Below are positions 47,811-60,540 of a DNA stretch of 64,000 nucleotides, in pieces. The translations under genes and the position numbers were made by a program. This DNA is from Physcomitrium patens (lineage: Eukaryota; Streptophyta; Bryopsida; Funariales; Funariaceae). Position 1 is the stretch's first letter. The number at the start of each line of letters is the position of its first letter. The stretch is taken from positions 7,381,180 to 7,445,179 of the forward strand of contig NC_037266.1 of assembly GCF_000002425.4 (NCBI RefSeq), given 5' to 3'. The notes under the pieces are model-generated. The model did not search any database. It was not told the DNA's origin and was given only the letters and a program-made list of their open reading frames with translations.

Positions 47811-48865
47811 TTTTAATCCATTTAAATTGTAACCTTAAAAAATCTTAAATATTAAATAGGAAGTTAGAGAAATTAGACTTAAGGGATTTTCTAACCATTA
47901 TCAAATTAGGAATTAGCCTTGGGATTGAAAACTAAGATTGTGGATTAATTCAAGATATAATTTCTAGGATTTAGAAGAAAAATTCTATTAAAATCTTAAT
48001 TTTAATACCATGAGAGGATTTAAACCAAATCAAGAAAAAAAAAATCAAAGACCTTCTAAACTTACTACTTTAAAGTTTTTAACAATCAATCAATCTAATA
48101 ATTAAAATTATCTATCTAATTAATAACCTAAAACTATAATTATCTAAAGACTAATTTAAATCCATAAATTAATCATATTAGCATTGAAATTAGCAAAAAT
48201 ATATTAAAAATCACAAAAGTGATTATAACTAACCATTAGAGCTATTAATTGTGCTCATATTTGGTTTAAGATTAAGTTTGGATTAGGATTTAAGATTTGA
48301 TTTAGGATTTATTTAGGATTTAGGATTTAGGATTGAAGTAGAATTTAGGATTTGAATTAGAGTTTTCTTAGGATTTAGGATTTAAGATTTTTCTAGTATT
48401 CAAAATTTGCTTAAGATTTAGAATTTAGAATTTAGGATTTATTTAGGATTTAGGATTTAAGATTTTTTTAGGATTTATTTAGGATTTAGGATTTGGCCTA
48501 GGATTTGGCTAAGGATTTTTCTTCTAAATCCATTGGAATTTCAACTAGGTTAAATTAGGATTTGGTTGAAATTTATTTGAGATATATTTTTGATTATTCT
48601 AATATTTATTTAGGATTTCTTAGGAATTCTTTTAAGATTTATTGTAGATTTCTTTTGAATACCTTTTAGATTTATTATTGTTACTTTTGTAATTTCTTTA
48701 AAGTTTTTTTTGAATTTGATTAAAATTTATTTAGCATTTTTAAGGTTTGATTAGAATTTATTTAATATTCTATTAGAGTTAGGATTTTGTTATTGCAATT
48801 TTCATTCTACCTTCCATAGCTAAGTGTCTAGTGCATTCTCAAGCAAGACTTCACATAATATGACA

Positions 48866-49169
48866 ACAAAGATAAGAAAAAACCAATAAAGATATAGATG
48901 GTTGAAAATTAGGTTGAAAGAGTTAAAGATAAAATAAAATTAATGAAAATATGGATATATAAAAATTAGGTTAAAAAAGATGAGATAAAATTGGCAAATA
49001 TAAGTAAAAAATAAAATCAATAATAAATTGAAGATAGTTTTAAGGATGAATTATTGACTATGGAAAAACCAATAATTATAGAAATTTAAGATAAATATAT
49101 GGATAATTCCTATGTAAAAACATAGAAGGGATATTTAAAATTTATAAGGTGCAAAAATCTAAGTTTTTA
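48866..49169 (+). repeat. Element I 3' LTR, last part
   Basis: Continues the LTR interrupted at 41770 and matches about 37660-37995, ending AAGTTTTTA at 49169. Confidence 0.7.
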
Positions 49170-50832
49170 TTATTCTTCTATCATTTATATCTCTAATCTA
49201 ATTTACATCATAATAACCATGAAAAGTGATGTTATCACCTCTAAAGCATAATTTAAAGTACAAAGTACCTTTTAAGTACTTCATGATTCTTTTGATAGTT
49301 GCCTAATGGATTAGTCCAGCCTTTGACATGTGTTGGCTCACAACACTCATTGCATATACAAGATCTATCTTTATACCAATTATTACATATATAACTGAGT
49401 CCACTGTTACTTTCTATAGAACACCTAATATTTAATCTTCAATTTCAGCAAAATCTTTATCTGTAAGCTTCATCAACTTCAAATTGGTCTCCAAAGATAT
49501 TCTATTAGGCTTATATTCTTTTTTATTGAATTGTTTCAATATTTCTTCAATGTACTTGATTTAATTTATTATAATGGTCTTTTTAGCACAAATTCTAACA
49601 AATTCTACTTCTAAACAATAGTGAAGCTCTTCAAAATCATTCATTTCATATTTTTTTTTTTAACTTTGCCTTCAACCAATCTATCATCTTCAAAGTATTA
49701 GTTAAAATGATCAAATCATCCACATAGAGGATGAAAATTAATATAAACTTATTTGATTGCATCATACATATGGAATGATCAACTTCACTTCTTATAAATC
49801 CTTCATTTACAAAGAATGGGTCATTACATTGTTATCATATCCTTGGTGATTGCTTGAGCCCATACAAGGATTCCTTCAACTTACAAACAAGTTGATGTTT
49901 GCCTTCTTCAATAAATCCTTAAAATTGATCCATGTAGATATTTTCTTTCAAACTTTCATTTAAAAAAATCGTCTTCACATCCATTTGATACATCTCCAAA
50001 TTTGTTGCTGTTCTAATTGCCATAATAATTATAATGGTGGTGAATATTGCCACAAGAAAAAATATCTCATTGAAATCAATACCAACAACTTATGACTAGC
50101 CTTTGGCAACTAATTTAGCCTTATATCTCACAACATTGTCCATTACATCCCTTTTGATTCTAAACACCTACTTACAACTAATTAAAGATCAATTTTGTAG
50201 AAGTATAATCAATTTTCATGTTCTATTTTTCATAAATGATTTGTATTCTTCTTCCATAGCATTCTCCTACTTCATAGTATCTGTGGACTTCATTGTATCA
50301 TACAAATTCAATAAATCATCAAAGAATGTAATATTGGCATATTCTTCACTTACTTAAAGAAAAATATAATTCTTCCACTATTCTCCAAGTTATTTTATAT
50401 TTTTTAAAAGATATTTCTTTTCACTTAATAAAGATTCATCCTCATGTATTTTAAAATCTCTTGCAAGTTTCTTCTCTCTTAAAACTTATCTCTTCACTTT
50501 CAAAGATTGATACTTGTTATTATCATCATCTTCAACATCTTAATTGTCTTCATTGTTGGTTCTAGCAATTGTAGATATACTTTGATCTACCTTCTTTGCC
50601 TCTTTATCTTCATTTGTATTTTGACCATATTCATTGTTATCATCTTTTTTCTTCTTTATTTTTTTTTTGAATTAAAAATATGTCTATAAATATATCATTA
50701 TTCCAAATTAAATATGTTTCTAAGTATTCACAAGTATTTTTGTACTTCAAAAATTCTACATCACAACTTTTGATGATCTTCTTGGTTTCTAAATATATTA
50801 GCCTATATGCATTGGTATCTTCATAATATCTA

Positions 50833-50895
<63 letters not shown>

Positions 50896-53457
50896 ATCTT
50901 TTATATCAAGTTTGGTACTTATAAAATTAAATACCTTTGCATAAGCAATGGATCTAAAAATCTTCATGTATGAAATGTGACATTTCTTACAACTTTAAGC
51001 TTCTCGTAGAGTCTTTGATGTGGATGCACTTGCAAGGCACTTATTTCTTATATACACTATTATAACCATGGTTTTTGTGCAATATTCATATGCAAGATTT
51101 TATACATAAAGCATACTACTTGTCATCCCTGTAATGGTGAGATTTGCTCTTTTAGTAATTCCATTTTGTTGTGGAATGTAACTAGTAGAGGTCTATCTTT
51201 CAATGCCTTGAATTTTCAAAAAATATCAAAATAATTTGATATATATTCACTTCTATTATTTATATACAAGACTTTGATGTTGCACTCACATTACTTTTTT
51301 ATAAGTGCCTTTAATTCTTTAAAACTTGAAAATACTCATTCTTCGCTTTAAAGATGTAAATCCACACCTTTCTTAAAAAATTATCAATGAATGTGAAAAA
51401 ATATCTTATTTTTCTAATTGATGGCATCTTCATTTGTTTACATTATCAAAATACACAATCTCTAATAATTTTTTAGTACATATTGCAACTCTACTTGGAA
51501 ATAAAGCTCTTTATTTTTTACCTTAGATACAACCTTTATAAGTAAGTATCATGGCATTTTAGCTTAATTGATCAAGTTTCAAGCTGCTTACTATAGATTA
51601 GAGTTCTTTCATACTTTTGGCATTCAAATGACTAAGTCGTTGATGCCAAATTCCAAACTTATCTTGATTTTGTAAAAAATTAGAAAATGCCACTACTTCA
51701 ACTTCATTGACTTTCTTACAATTGATAAAGTAGAGGTTGCAATCTCTAAGGCCTTTAGTAATATATTGTCCATCCAATATCTTTACAAAAAACCTATTTA
51801 AATTAAATTGAATCTTATAACTATATAATATAAGTTTTTTCATCAAAAAGATGTTCTTCTTCATGTTTGACACATGTAAGACTTCTTTCAATCTAATCCT
51901 CTTAATTTTATCCTTTACAACAATCTTTATTATAATAGAGCCAATTCTAATAGTTTATACTATATCATTATATTCCAAGCAAACTTTTGTTGCTAAAATT
52001 ACTTCATAAGTGTCAAATAAATACTTTTATGGTATTATGTGCTTAATAGCATCTGAATCTATAATTTGTTTAGATATGGTAATCATAAGAGCTCCTTCAT
52101 TTGCCATGAAAGTATAGTTATCTCCACCAAAATTATCACAAGCATTGTTTGTAATATCTTTATTTTCTTTCTTAGCTTTATAGCAATTTTTTATAAATTA
52201 ATTTTATTTTTCAAAAATATAGTGATTCTTCATATTTCTTTTTGAATTATTATATTAATAAAAATAGCTATCTTTGAATTGATTTAAAAATAGAGCCATA
52301 TCTTTACTTTGAATCTTTTTTTATTTCCTCATAGTCACTTCATGCATAAGTCTTAACATAATATAATTCATAGTAAGTTCATGTTGATAGACTCCAATGC
52401 CACAATGAAATAGTTGTAGGACTTTGAAAGGCTCATAAGCAATATCAACATAATTTTTTTATTATCAACTAATGTGTCTATAATTATTAGTTGATTTGTA
52501 AGTACTTTTATCTTATTGATATAAGCCATGAAATCATCTCTTTCTTCTATCTTTGCCATTAAGAACTTCTTTCTTGTCTATTGAATGTTAGTTAGGTTTC
52601 TACTTTCATAGATATTGCAAAGAACCTTCTATGCTTTTGCTTGTTTATTACAAGCAATTATATGTGAAAAATTAGCATCATTAAGATTTGTTGCAATCAT
52701 CTCAAAAGCCTTCATTTCACATTATTTGTATTCCTTCTTCATCTTGACATCAGCATCGTTGCTTGAAGGCTCTTCACTTTCATCAACAATATCTCAAAGA
52801 TCCAATGAAGCTAACAAAAATTCCATTTTTTTCTTTTAATGGTAGAAATTGTCACTTCTAAACTTCTTAATCACTCTAAAGCCTTCACCATCACTTAAAG
52901 CCATATCTAAAAAAAAGATGTATCAAAGAAAATCAAAAAAGAAAAGATAGAGCTTTCAAAATCAATAAAAAGATATTATTGCCTTAATAATTCAAAAAAA
53001 ATTCTTTGTAAATGAATTAGTAATTTTAATTTTTAGTCACTCTCAACTTTATTTATGAAAATTTTTACATGTTTTATATTCTATCTAAACCTCTTATATA
53101 AATATTGACACTTTTAAATCACTTCTAATCTCATATAACTCTTTAAAACTTATAAAATATTTTTTATTACTATAAAAAGATCTTTTAAGAACTTAAGCAC
53201 ATAAAAATATAATGTTAGTACATCAATAATATAACTCACTTAAAAAAATATAATACTAGTATTTAACAATATTCAAGACCATAAATATACTTAATAATAA
53301 ATAAAAATAAAACTACATCAATAATTAGATATAAAAAAAGAATTAGATGATATCAAATTCTATTATCAATAAAAACCATAAGATCTACTTTCCACAACAA
53401 GAAAAACTTCAAAGAACTTCAAAATTCACAACTAAAGGTGAGCGGGCTCATAACCTA

Positions 53458-53458
<1 letters not shown>
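49170..53458 (-). mobile_element. Element H gag, integrase and RT (fossil)
   Basis: Read on the minus strand. The gag of UBN2 type spans about 52910-52100, with open stretch 52559-52368 containing 'AYINKIKVLTNQL' and 'LLMSLSKSYNYF'. The GAG_pre-integrase part is 51891-51598, with 'GIWHQRLSHLNAKSMKEL' including the H-x3-6-H pattern that starts copia integrase. Integrase core remains lie at about 51590-50700 and RT remains at about 50400-49200. The order is that of Ty1/copia. An (AT)n tract lies at 50837-50892. Other open stretches in this range are shadows. Broken in many places. Confidence 0.75.
50837..50892. repeat. (AT)n microsatellite
   Basis: About 56 bp of pure AT dinucleotide repeat within copia H sequence. 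It is the longest of several in the window; others lie at 20227-20273 and 58812-58849. Confidence 0.95.
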
Positions 53459-53489
<31 letters not shown>

Positions 53490-53897
53490 CTTTGAAGTCA
53501 CAACGCATAGTATCAACAAGATTGCACACAAAGAGATTATGGAGTAAGATATTTCTCAATTTCAACATCCATTACTTACAGGTAGTGGTTGTTGCCTTAA
53601 AAGACAACTTTCACTCTTTCACTTTTACACACATAGTTCTAAGATCCTTTGGTATCTTTCTAACTACAAGGATATCTTATTTCAAATACTAATTATTCTT
53701 ATCTAGTCTTTGGATATTTTTTAGTTGATACTTTATCTTCTTGACTTTGATTCTTGATTCTTGACCTTATTTTACATCCATAGGATGTCTTTTTCATATA
53801 CCAAGAATCAATCTTTTGACCATTAGCAACTTACTTAAGGTAATGTCCTCTACAAAGTAACTTATTTGACTTTCATTTTTACTTATTTATTTTAATA
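53459..53897 (-). repeat. Element H 5' LTR
   Basis: A 439 bp LTR whose plus strand starts TG followed by a 28-base A run (53462-53489). It pairs with 36385-36809. The adjacent interior on the minus strand reads AGGTTATGAGCCC, a candidate primer-binding site. Confidence 0.75.
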
Positions 53898-55118
53898 AAT
53901 AATTTGGTACATTCTTCTATTTAAAAAAATATCTTTTTTTGCCAATCATAGTTTTCATCTATAATTTGATGCTTTTGACTTCATAAAAATTCATAATTTT
54001 GCAGTGGAAGATTTTACAAATTATTTATCTAAATTATATATAGCAATAAAAGAACAATTAAAAGAAGCTTAAAAATAAAAAAAAATAAATATAGATGCCA
54101 ATTGCAAAGAATAATCTTAATTTTGCATTGGAAATAAGATATGGTTAATTTTTTATTATACTAAGAGTATCCATGCTTGTGACAAGTTGGATTATCATAG
54201 GCTTGAATCAATTTTAATATGTAAACATATTAATTCAATTGCTTATTGATTACATCTACCAAAGCTTATAAAATCCATCTCATATTTCATATATTTTATT
54301 TAAAATTACATAATTTAGTGAATATCTTGGAAAGATAACAAATGCAACCATCTTCTATAAAAATAGATAATAATTAAGAATAAAAAGTAGAAAAAATCTT
54401 AGCTTGAAGGTGATACCAAAATAGGTTGAAATAATTTATTCATTAGTACAAATATAATATTAATAAATGTATATGAGAGCCAATAAAAAAATCTTATAAA
54501 TACAATAAAAAAGGTTAAAGTTTTTTTATTGATAATATCCATCAAAACCAAAATAAAGAATCAAGCAAATTTTTGCAATAAAAGAAAGATAATTAATGAA
54601 GATTATATTTCATCTTCTATCTTTTATTTGATTTTTTATATTAGTAGGAATAATAAGATAAATAATTGGTAAATTTAACTTAAGAACTATTATTTTTTAA
54701 CTTACTAAATAAGACATTGTGATTATCACAACCTTCAAGATAATATAATAGAAACAAAGATCATCCAAAATAGCATATTATTCCTCAAATAATTAGCAAG
54801 ATACAATACATTTGATATCATGACCTTAGAAAAGACTTCTAATGTTTAGTGATTTTATTAGAGGTAAGAACAATTCTTAATAAAGTTACAAATATTTTAT
54901 TTGAAGGAAGTTACAAAGGCCTTAATAATAGTAAAAAAAATCAAGCTGATCTTCCCGCTCTAGATTAGAATACTATTAGTAGTTGAAAGGACCTATCAAC
55001 TATCTTCAAAGAAAATACAATTCAAAGAATATATGACAAATACAATTCATTGCATCATAGACTTCATGAATATATGATCATTGCTCTTCATGGAATTTGA
55101 CCCTTGAAGAAGAAATAA
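53898..55118 (+). mobile_element. G element interior, last part (fossil)
   Basis: Integrase C-terminal remains (about 53898-54560) continue G after copia H. The extra segment between pol and LTR follows (about 54680-55118) and matches F 32661-33136 and M. It ends with purine-rich GAAGAAGAAATAA before the 3' LTR. Confidence 0.65.
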
Positions 55119-55568
55119 TGTTATAAAGATATATATTTATTTTAATAATTACTTAGATAATATAAATAGATAGAAGTAAATAAAAATAAATTAATTTAAT
55201 AATATCTTATTAAAAAAACCTTTCTAAAAGATTCATAGATGGAATTTTATCTTTATACTTATCTAAAGGTGATTGATAGGATAAATACTTCACCCTCAAA
55301 TTAGCCACATGACATATATGTTGGTAGCTTATAATACAAATTAATCATATGGCATTCATATAAAAAAACTTGTCTTATAAATTAAGATATGTGTCTTAAA
55401 AATTGAAAACATATTGGAGATCCTATAGAATGTTGCTACATAGTCCTTAATAAATAAAATATATGAACACAAGAATAAAGCCTTATTCACTCTTGTCAAT
55501 TTATTTTTTTTTGTTTCTAATTTAGTTTCAAGAATCTTTAGATTTTTAGTCTTAGGCAATAACCATTT
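55119..55568 (+). repeat. G element 3' LTR, first part
   Basis: Starts TGTTATAAAGATATA and is collinear with other F-family LTRs up to the point equivalent to the 'GCAATAGCCATTT' block. Element M is inserted there. The remainder of the LTR lies at 63141-63245 and ends TCCTTGACA. Confidence 0.7.
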
Positions 55569-56079
55569 TTTATAAACATATATATTTATTTAGATAAGAA
55601 GTGTTAGGTAGAAGGTAAATGTAGGTAGATTTAATATTATCTTCTGGCAAATCTTCTTAAAAGCTTCATAGACGCATATTTGATTGTATACATGTTTATA
55701 TTTAATTAGTAGATTAAAAACTTAGCCAATAAATTAGCCATGTGTTTCATGTATGAGTAACTTATGGTACAAACTAACAATGTAGCATACATATAGAAAA
55801 CTTATCTTGCAAGTTAAGACACTTATTTTGTAAATCTTATAGAACGTTGTCATGTAGTTTTTAGTTAGATAGTATATATGGAGGCAAGAACGAAGTCTTC
55901 TTCACTCTTATCAATGCCTTTTTAATCCTTAGTCTTATTTCAAGACTTTTTATTTTTATTATCTTTAGTAATAGCCATTCTAATTTAATATATTACCATC
56001 TTTGAATGATTTTCTAATTTTTTTGAGTAACGTAAGAGTGTATAGAGATTTTCTTTCTTTAAAATTCATATCTTTGATA
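55569..56079 (+). repeat. Element M 5' LTR
   Basis: A 511 bp LTR that aligns with 62594-63135, including the subfamily-specific 'AAGTGTTAGGTAGAA' start and a TATA-like run near 55873. Confidence 0.8.
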
Positions 56080-58597
56080 ATTTGACAAGAGTGCTAACTT
56101 ATTTTTATTATTTTATATTAGAAGTGAGTGGATTACTCTACTTCTATCATTGTATTTGGAAGGTTGGTAAATACCTACCTTTAAATTCACTTTTAGTTTT
56201 TTAACATTGATTTTTTTCTTAAAAAGAAAGAACTACCTTGGTTTGTAGAAAATCTTATTTGATATTAGAGGTTGGTAATTCTCCTTCTTTAATTTGAATT
56301 TTAGATTTTTTTGAGTTATATAAAGGAGAAAAAATTATAGATTCTATTCTTAGCAATAATGAGAATAGATTTTCAACTATTATAGATCTTCACAAACTTT
56401 CAATACTTTGAGATTGGAAACTTTACGTATCTCTAATGTCAATCATGGAGGTTGTATTTTGATGCCTATAGAAGAGATCAACAATAAAGTTCAAAATCTA
56501 TACTAAAAAATTATCTAATTAAGAGGACTAAGTAAATTAAGCTTATAACTAATTTCAAGAAGTCTTACTATTCTAAGTATAAGAGAGATAAAAAATAAGT
56601 ATGCACAAGAAATTTATTGGAACAAGATCAAAATTTTGAGGATTTCTACAATAAATAAAGTTCTATTTAAAATTGCATCCTTTTCAATACCTTAATGGAT
56701 CTATTCAAGTTAGATTCATAAGTGTATTTCTCTCAAAAAGTATTTTTTTTTAATTTTCATCTTTGATCAAAAAAATTCACGTCTTTTCTATGATCTAAAT
56801 TTATTCTTAAAAGTGTTTACAACCACTTTTGAAGAAAGTGATTGAAAAAGATTAGCAAAGTTCAAATTTATAATTTTATAACAAAAATTATATTTAGCTA
56901 CTATATATTCTATAAAATTTCAAAATCATGCTTGCAATGTAGATTAAAATGACAAAGCTCTAATCAATCAATTTTAATAAGAATTAAAAGATAATAGTAA
57001 AGTTTTGTTGTTGACAATACTAAGAGTAGGCTCATTAGAGCAATTTATTGCTCAAGCTATTACATGCAATAATTGATTCTTTAAAAGACACTAAGAACAA
57101 AGATTTGATTGAAGACATATAAATCAAGCAATGGCAATAGCTTCTAAATTCACAAAATCTTATTCATCAAGATTGGAACCTATGTAAATTGACACAATAT
57201 ATTTTAAGCTTCTTATTAAGAAAAACAAACTTGATGCTATCAAGAGGATTTATGCTAATATTGTAGAAAATCTAAATATAGTGCTCAATATTATTCAAAG
57301 AAGCAACTACAAAATGAGGAGCAAAGTTGCCAAAGAAAACAATGTCTCAAAAAATAAGTTTTTCTAGATACAATAAGGACCGTGTAGTTGAAATCTTATA
57401 TAATATTTAGTAAAGGTCTTATTTTCTCCTTAGATCCTTCACCTTGTTTTATAATAGAAGTTTATTTAGGATCAAAAAATTACAAAGTCTTTACCTTGCT
57501 AGATTCAAAAACGTCAACTTGTTTTATAGACAAAGTCTTTATTAAAAAATAAGAAATATCTTTAATCAAAAATAAATAAATCCATGCATGTAGAAGTTAT
57601 AAGTGGTTATTTGTTGTCCTCCAAAGACATTATCCATAAAACAATTTTTTTAGATATAGAAACTTAAGATTATAATAGCTTAGTAATATTTAATGTCATT
57701 AGATCTCTATCTAATTTAGTTATTTTAGAATTATTATAGTTAGAAAAATATAATCTTTAAATAGATTAGACTTCTTGTAACTTTAGTTTTTTTTGTAATT
57801 TAGTCTAGGATATTGTTAGTCAATTAAAAATTCATAAACCTAATACAATCAAATCCTTGTTGGTAAATACAAGAGCTTTTATGTATGTAAAAAAAAAATA
57901 TCAACTTTTTCTATATATGCTATATCTATTTTTGATAAAAAAAAAAAAAATACTTCAAGTTCTACTTTAAGCCAATAATAAGATTATCAAGATATTTTTA
58001 AGAAAAAATATATATATATCAATATTCTTCCAAAGCATTGTTCCTATAATTATTTTATTGATCTTCAAGACAAAACTCAATGACCATTCAAAGTAATCTA
58101 TAGTTTATCGTAAAACAAGTCAACTGTACACAAAGAATATGTTTATAAGAATTTAGTTAAAAACTTTATATGTTATTTTAAATCTTAAATAAGATCTTTT
58201 CAAATGTGTATATACTATTAAAGACTCAACAAGATCACTATCAAAAATAGGTATTCTTTACCTTTGATTTCAAGACTTCTTGATCAATTCAATCAAACAA
58301 AGATCTATACAAAAATAGATCTACAAGGAGCATATAACTTAGTATGCATCAAAAAAAGAGATGAATGGAAGACTGTATTTTAAACCAAGTATGAACATTT
58401 TGAATATAATGTCATGTTTTTTGGACTCACAAATGTATTAATTGAGTTTCAACATCTAATGATGATATTTTGTGAATTTTTTAATGATTTTATTGTCTAT
58501 TCTTTAAATAATATTTTAATTCATTCTAAAAATATAAAAAAGCATGAACTTCATGTTTATCATGTACTATAAAAACTTAGAGATGCATAATTATACG

Positions 58598-58807
58598 TAA
58601 TTATATTTCATAAATTTTGCTTGAAAATGCATCTGATACTTAGTTGTAGAAGATAAAATAGAACTTATAATAAGAAGATCCTAGCAATTCTAATACAATC
58701 CTAAATAAATTCTAATTAAACTATAACAACATTAATCAATTTTTAATTAAATTATAAAATAATCTGAAAAAAAACTTACAAAAGAAACAAAAAAATCATA
58801 AACTAAC

Positions 58808-58851
<44 letters not shown>

Positions 58852-59741
58852 CCTAAAATAATATCAAATAATTTTTTAAAAAAATATTAAAAATAAAAAT
58901 CTTAATTAAATTCTAATCAAATTTTAAATCAATCTTAATTAAATCTTAAATAAAATTAATAAAATCTTAAATCAAATCCTAATAAAATTCTAAACCAATC
59001 TTAACCAATTTCTAAACAAATCCTAAATCTTAATAAAATCCTAAATTAAATCTTAATCAAATCTTAATTAAATCTTAAATCAAATTCTAATCAAATTCTA
59101 AATCTTAACCAAATCTTAGATCAAATCCTAATAAAATCCTAATGAATCTTAATCAAGCCCTAATCAAATCTTAATCAAATCTTAAACTAAATCTTGTTCA
59201 AATCATAATTAAATCTTAACCAAATCTTAGATCAAATCCTAATAAAATCTTAATGAAATTCTAATGAATCCTAATCAAGTCCTAAATAAATTTTAAATCC
59301 TATAATAAATTAAAATATCAATAACTAATAATCAAACTATTAATTTTAATTCAAAATTTATATACTTTTTACTAACTAAATTGAAAACAAGCACAAAAAA
59401 TTTGAAGAAGATTTGACATATTAAATAGAAGTTAACTTCTAAAATTTGATTGGATGTTAATTAGCCTCCATCTCCAACTTTAATACTGATATTTTAAAGC
59501 CAAAATCTCTTAATTTCATAATTTAATAATTCTCAAATTTTAAAAAATTATTAAAAATTAATTTTATTACTTGTATAAAAAATTTGACCTTAATCCAAAT
59601 AGCAAATTGATAGATATCTTAGAAACCCTCACTAATCCTTTAAATTCCAAGTCTTGAGAATAATTGTATAAGATTTGTAGATAAATTATGGATAAAAATT
59701 TGTAATTAAGTGATTATTATTGTATGTAATCTACATTGTAA
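58598..59741 (-). repeat. Family E LTR E'' in M, running into the gap
   Basis: On the minus strand this carries the family E LTR end ('GCATTTTCAAGCAAAAT'), a long run of AGGATTTGATTA-like words (about 58860-59300), then the block matching E' and 44690-44960. Its other end is not seen because the sequence meets Ns at 59742. It is inserted in M RT remains. Whether it was a solo LTR or a longer element cannot be told. Confidence 0.65.
58860..59300 (-). repeat. AGGATTT-type variable repeat in E''
   Basis: Irregular repetition of words such as AATCTTAAATCAAATCCTAA (plus strand) without a fixed period. A similar but different expansion is present in E (48270-48560) and absent from E', so the array varies in length between copies. 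Confidence 0.7.
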
Positions 59742-59841
59742 NNNNNNNNNNNNNNNNNNNNNNNNNNNNNNNNNNNNNNNNNNNNNNNNNNNNNNNNNNN
59801 NNNNNNNNNNNNNNNNNNNNNNNNNNNNNNNNNNNNNNNNN
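59742..59841. other. Assembly gap (100 N)
   Basis: Exactly 100 Ns, a conventional placeholder of unknown true size, lying between a family E LTR and M RT remains. The first 25-30 bases to the right (59842-59870) are unusually GC-rich, contain GGCGCCGTTA and fit neither neighbour. Confidence 0.99.
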
Positions 59842-59870
59842 ATGGCTTAAAGAACAAGAGGGCGCCGTTA

Positions 59871-60450
59871 AGAACGTCTAAACTATCATGGATTGGAAGA
59901 TCTCAAAAATAATCAGAGATGTATAATATTTTTTGGAATTTGTGAATTATTATCAAATCTTCATCAAAAAAAAATTCAAGTTGTAGCTCTTTTTATATGT
60001 TTGACATATAAAAAAAATTGAGTAGAGCAAAGAAGGTGAAGTATCTTTTGAAGCCTTGAAGACAATATTTATTTTTGTACCAATCTTATATTACATCAAC
60101 TTTTTCAAGGCATTTTTTATAAAAATAAATGTATGAAATTTTGCTATAAATGCTATATTATCACAAATGGGAGTAGATGATAAGCTCTATCTAATAGTTT
60201 CCATTCTAAGAAATTTTCACCAACCAAGATTTATTACAAGATCCACAACAAAGAACTTTTTATAATTATGGATTTATTTCAAGAATAGCGTTATTTTCTA
60301 GAAGACTCTTCCAATATAGTTACTATGTATACAAATCATAAAAACCTCAAGTATTTTATGTTGGTACATGTATTGAATTGTCACTAAGCTTGTTAGAAGA
60401 TGACTTTGTTAAGATTTTATTTTAATATCACTTATTAATTCAAAAAATAA
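59871..60450 (+). mobile_element. Element M RT end and RNase H (fossil)
   Basis: Collinear with B 18010-18600, with the same phrases across frames. It is broken. It connects to the integrase part that follows. Confidence 0.6.
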
Positions 60451-60540
60451 TAAGGTTTATTAGACACCTTTTATAAACATTCTTACTTTGTATCCAAAAA
60501 AGATACAACTTTTGATCAACAAAAAAAGGTTTTTTTAAAG

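Larger units (their letters stand above)
45052..48259 (+). mobile_element. Insertion K (LTR-like, TGTGAG...CTCATA) inside E
   Basis: Starts TGTGAGTGG and ends GTGCTCATA. The flanks TTTGG (45047-45051) and TTTGG (48260-48264) form an exact 5 bp duplication. It is 3.2 kb long, including a 484 bp copied piece of E. Like J it has AAGTTAA simple sequence (about 45540-45690), tandem units of about 178 bp, a GA-rich stretch (near 46690) and no gag or pol, so it is a second copy of J's family. Confidence 0.7.
41771..48865 (+). mobile_element. Solo LTR E (family E), split by J and K
   Basis: The start is TGTTGTGATATAAC (41771) and the end ATAATATGACA (48865). The flanks ACGA (41767-41770) and ACAA (48866-48869) fit a 4 bp duplication with one transition. 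Comparison with the uninterrupted copy E' shows that E is one LTR in three pieces: 41771-42473, 44673-45051 and 48260-48865. There is no gag or pol. The third piece has an expanded run of 'AGGATTT'-like words absent from E' but present in E''. Confidence 0.75.
37245..49169 (+). mobile_element. Element I: non-autonomous LTR element nested in H
   Basis: The LTRs are 37245-37995 and 41291-49169 (the latter holding solo LTR E). The start is TGTTAACCATAG (37245 copy decayed) and the end GTGTTCA. The flanks TTAAT (37240-37244) and TTATT (49170-49174) fit a 5 bp duplication. A purine-rich tract lies directly before 41291. The interior (37996-41290, 3.3 kb) has no gag or pol remains on either strand. 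This is the layout of a LARD-type element that would have depended on enzymes from another element. Confidence 0.7.
36385..53897 (-). mobile_element. Element H: Ty1/copia on the minus strand, nested in G
   Basis: Direct repeats lie at 36385-36809 and 53459-53897. The flanks AATAA (36380-36384) and AATAA (53898-53902) look like a 5 bp duplication, though this AT-rich context weakens the evidence. On the minus strand, from 53458 down: gag of UBN2 type, GAG_pre-integrase, integrase, RT and RNase H, which is copia order (integrase before RT). The RT/RNase H part is split by element I. The fossil is broken; interior length without I is about 4.7 kb. Confidence 0.75.

Noticed and set aside
42474-48259. 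DNA transposons with short inverted ends (J, K, L, D)
   Set aside because: The inverted ends are only the TG...CA type of LTRs, with 4-5 bp duplications. D and E share termini with LTR pairs of a full element, and no transposase remains were seen. J, K and L remain less certain.
47340-48560. TTTAGGA-like heptamers resembling a plant telomere repeat (TTTAGGG)
   Set aside because: Spacing is irregular, the words vary (AGGATTT, AGGATTTGATTT), and the same expansion occurs at the equivalent place in E''. It is an LTR-specific variable repeat.
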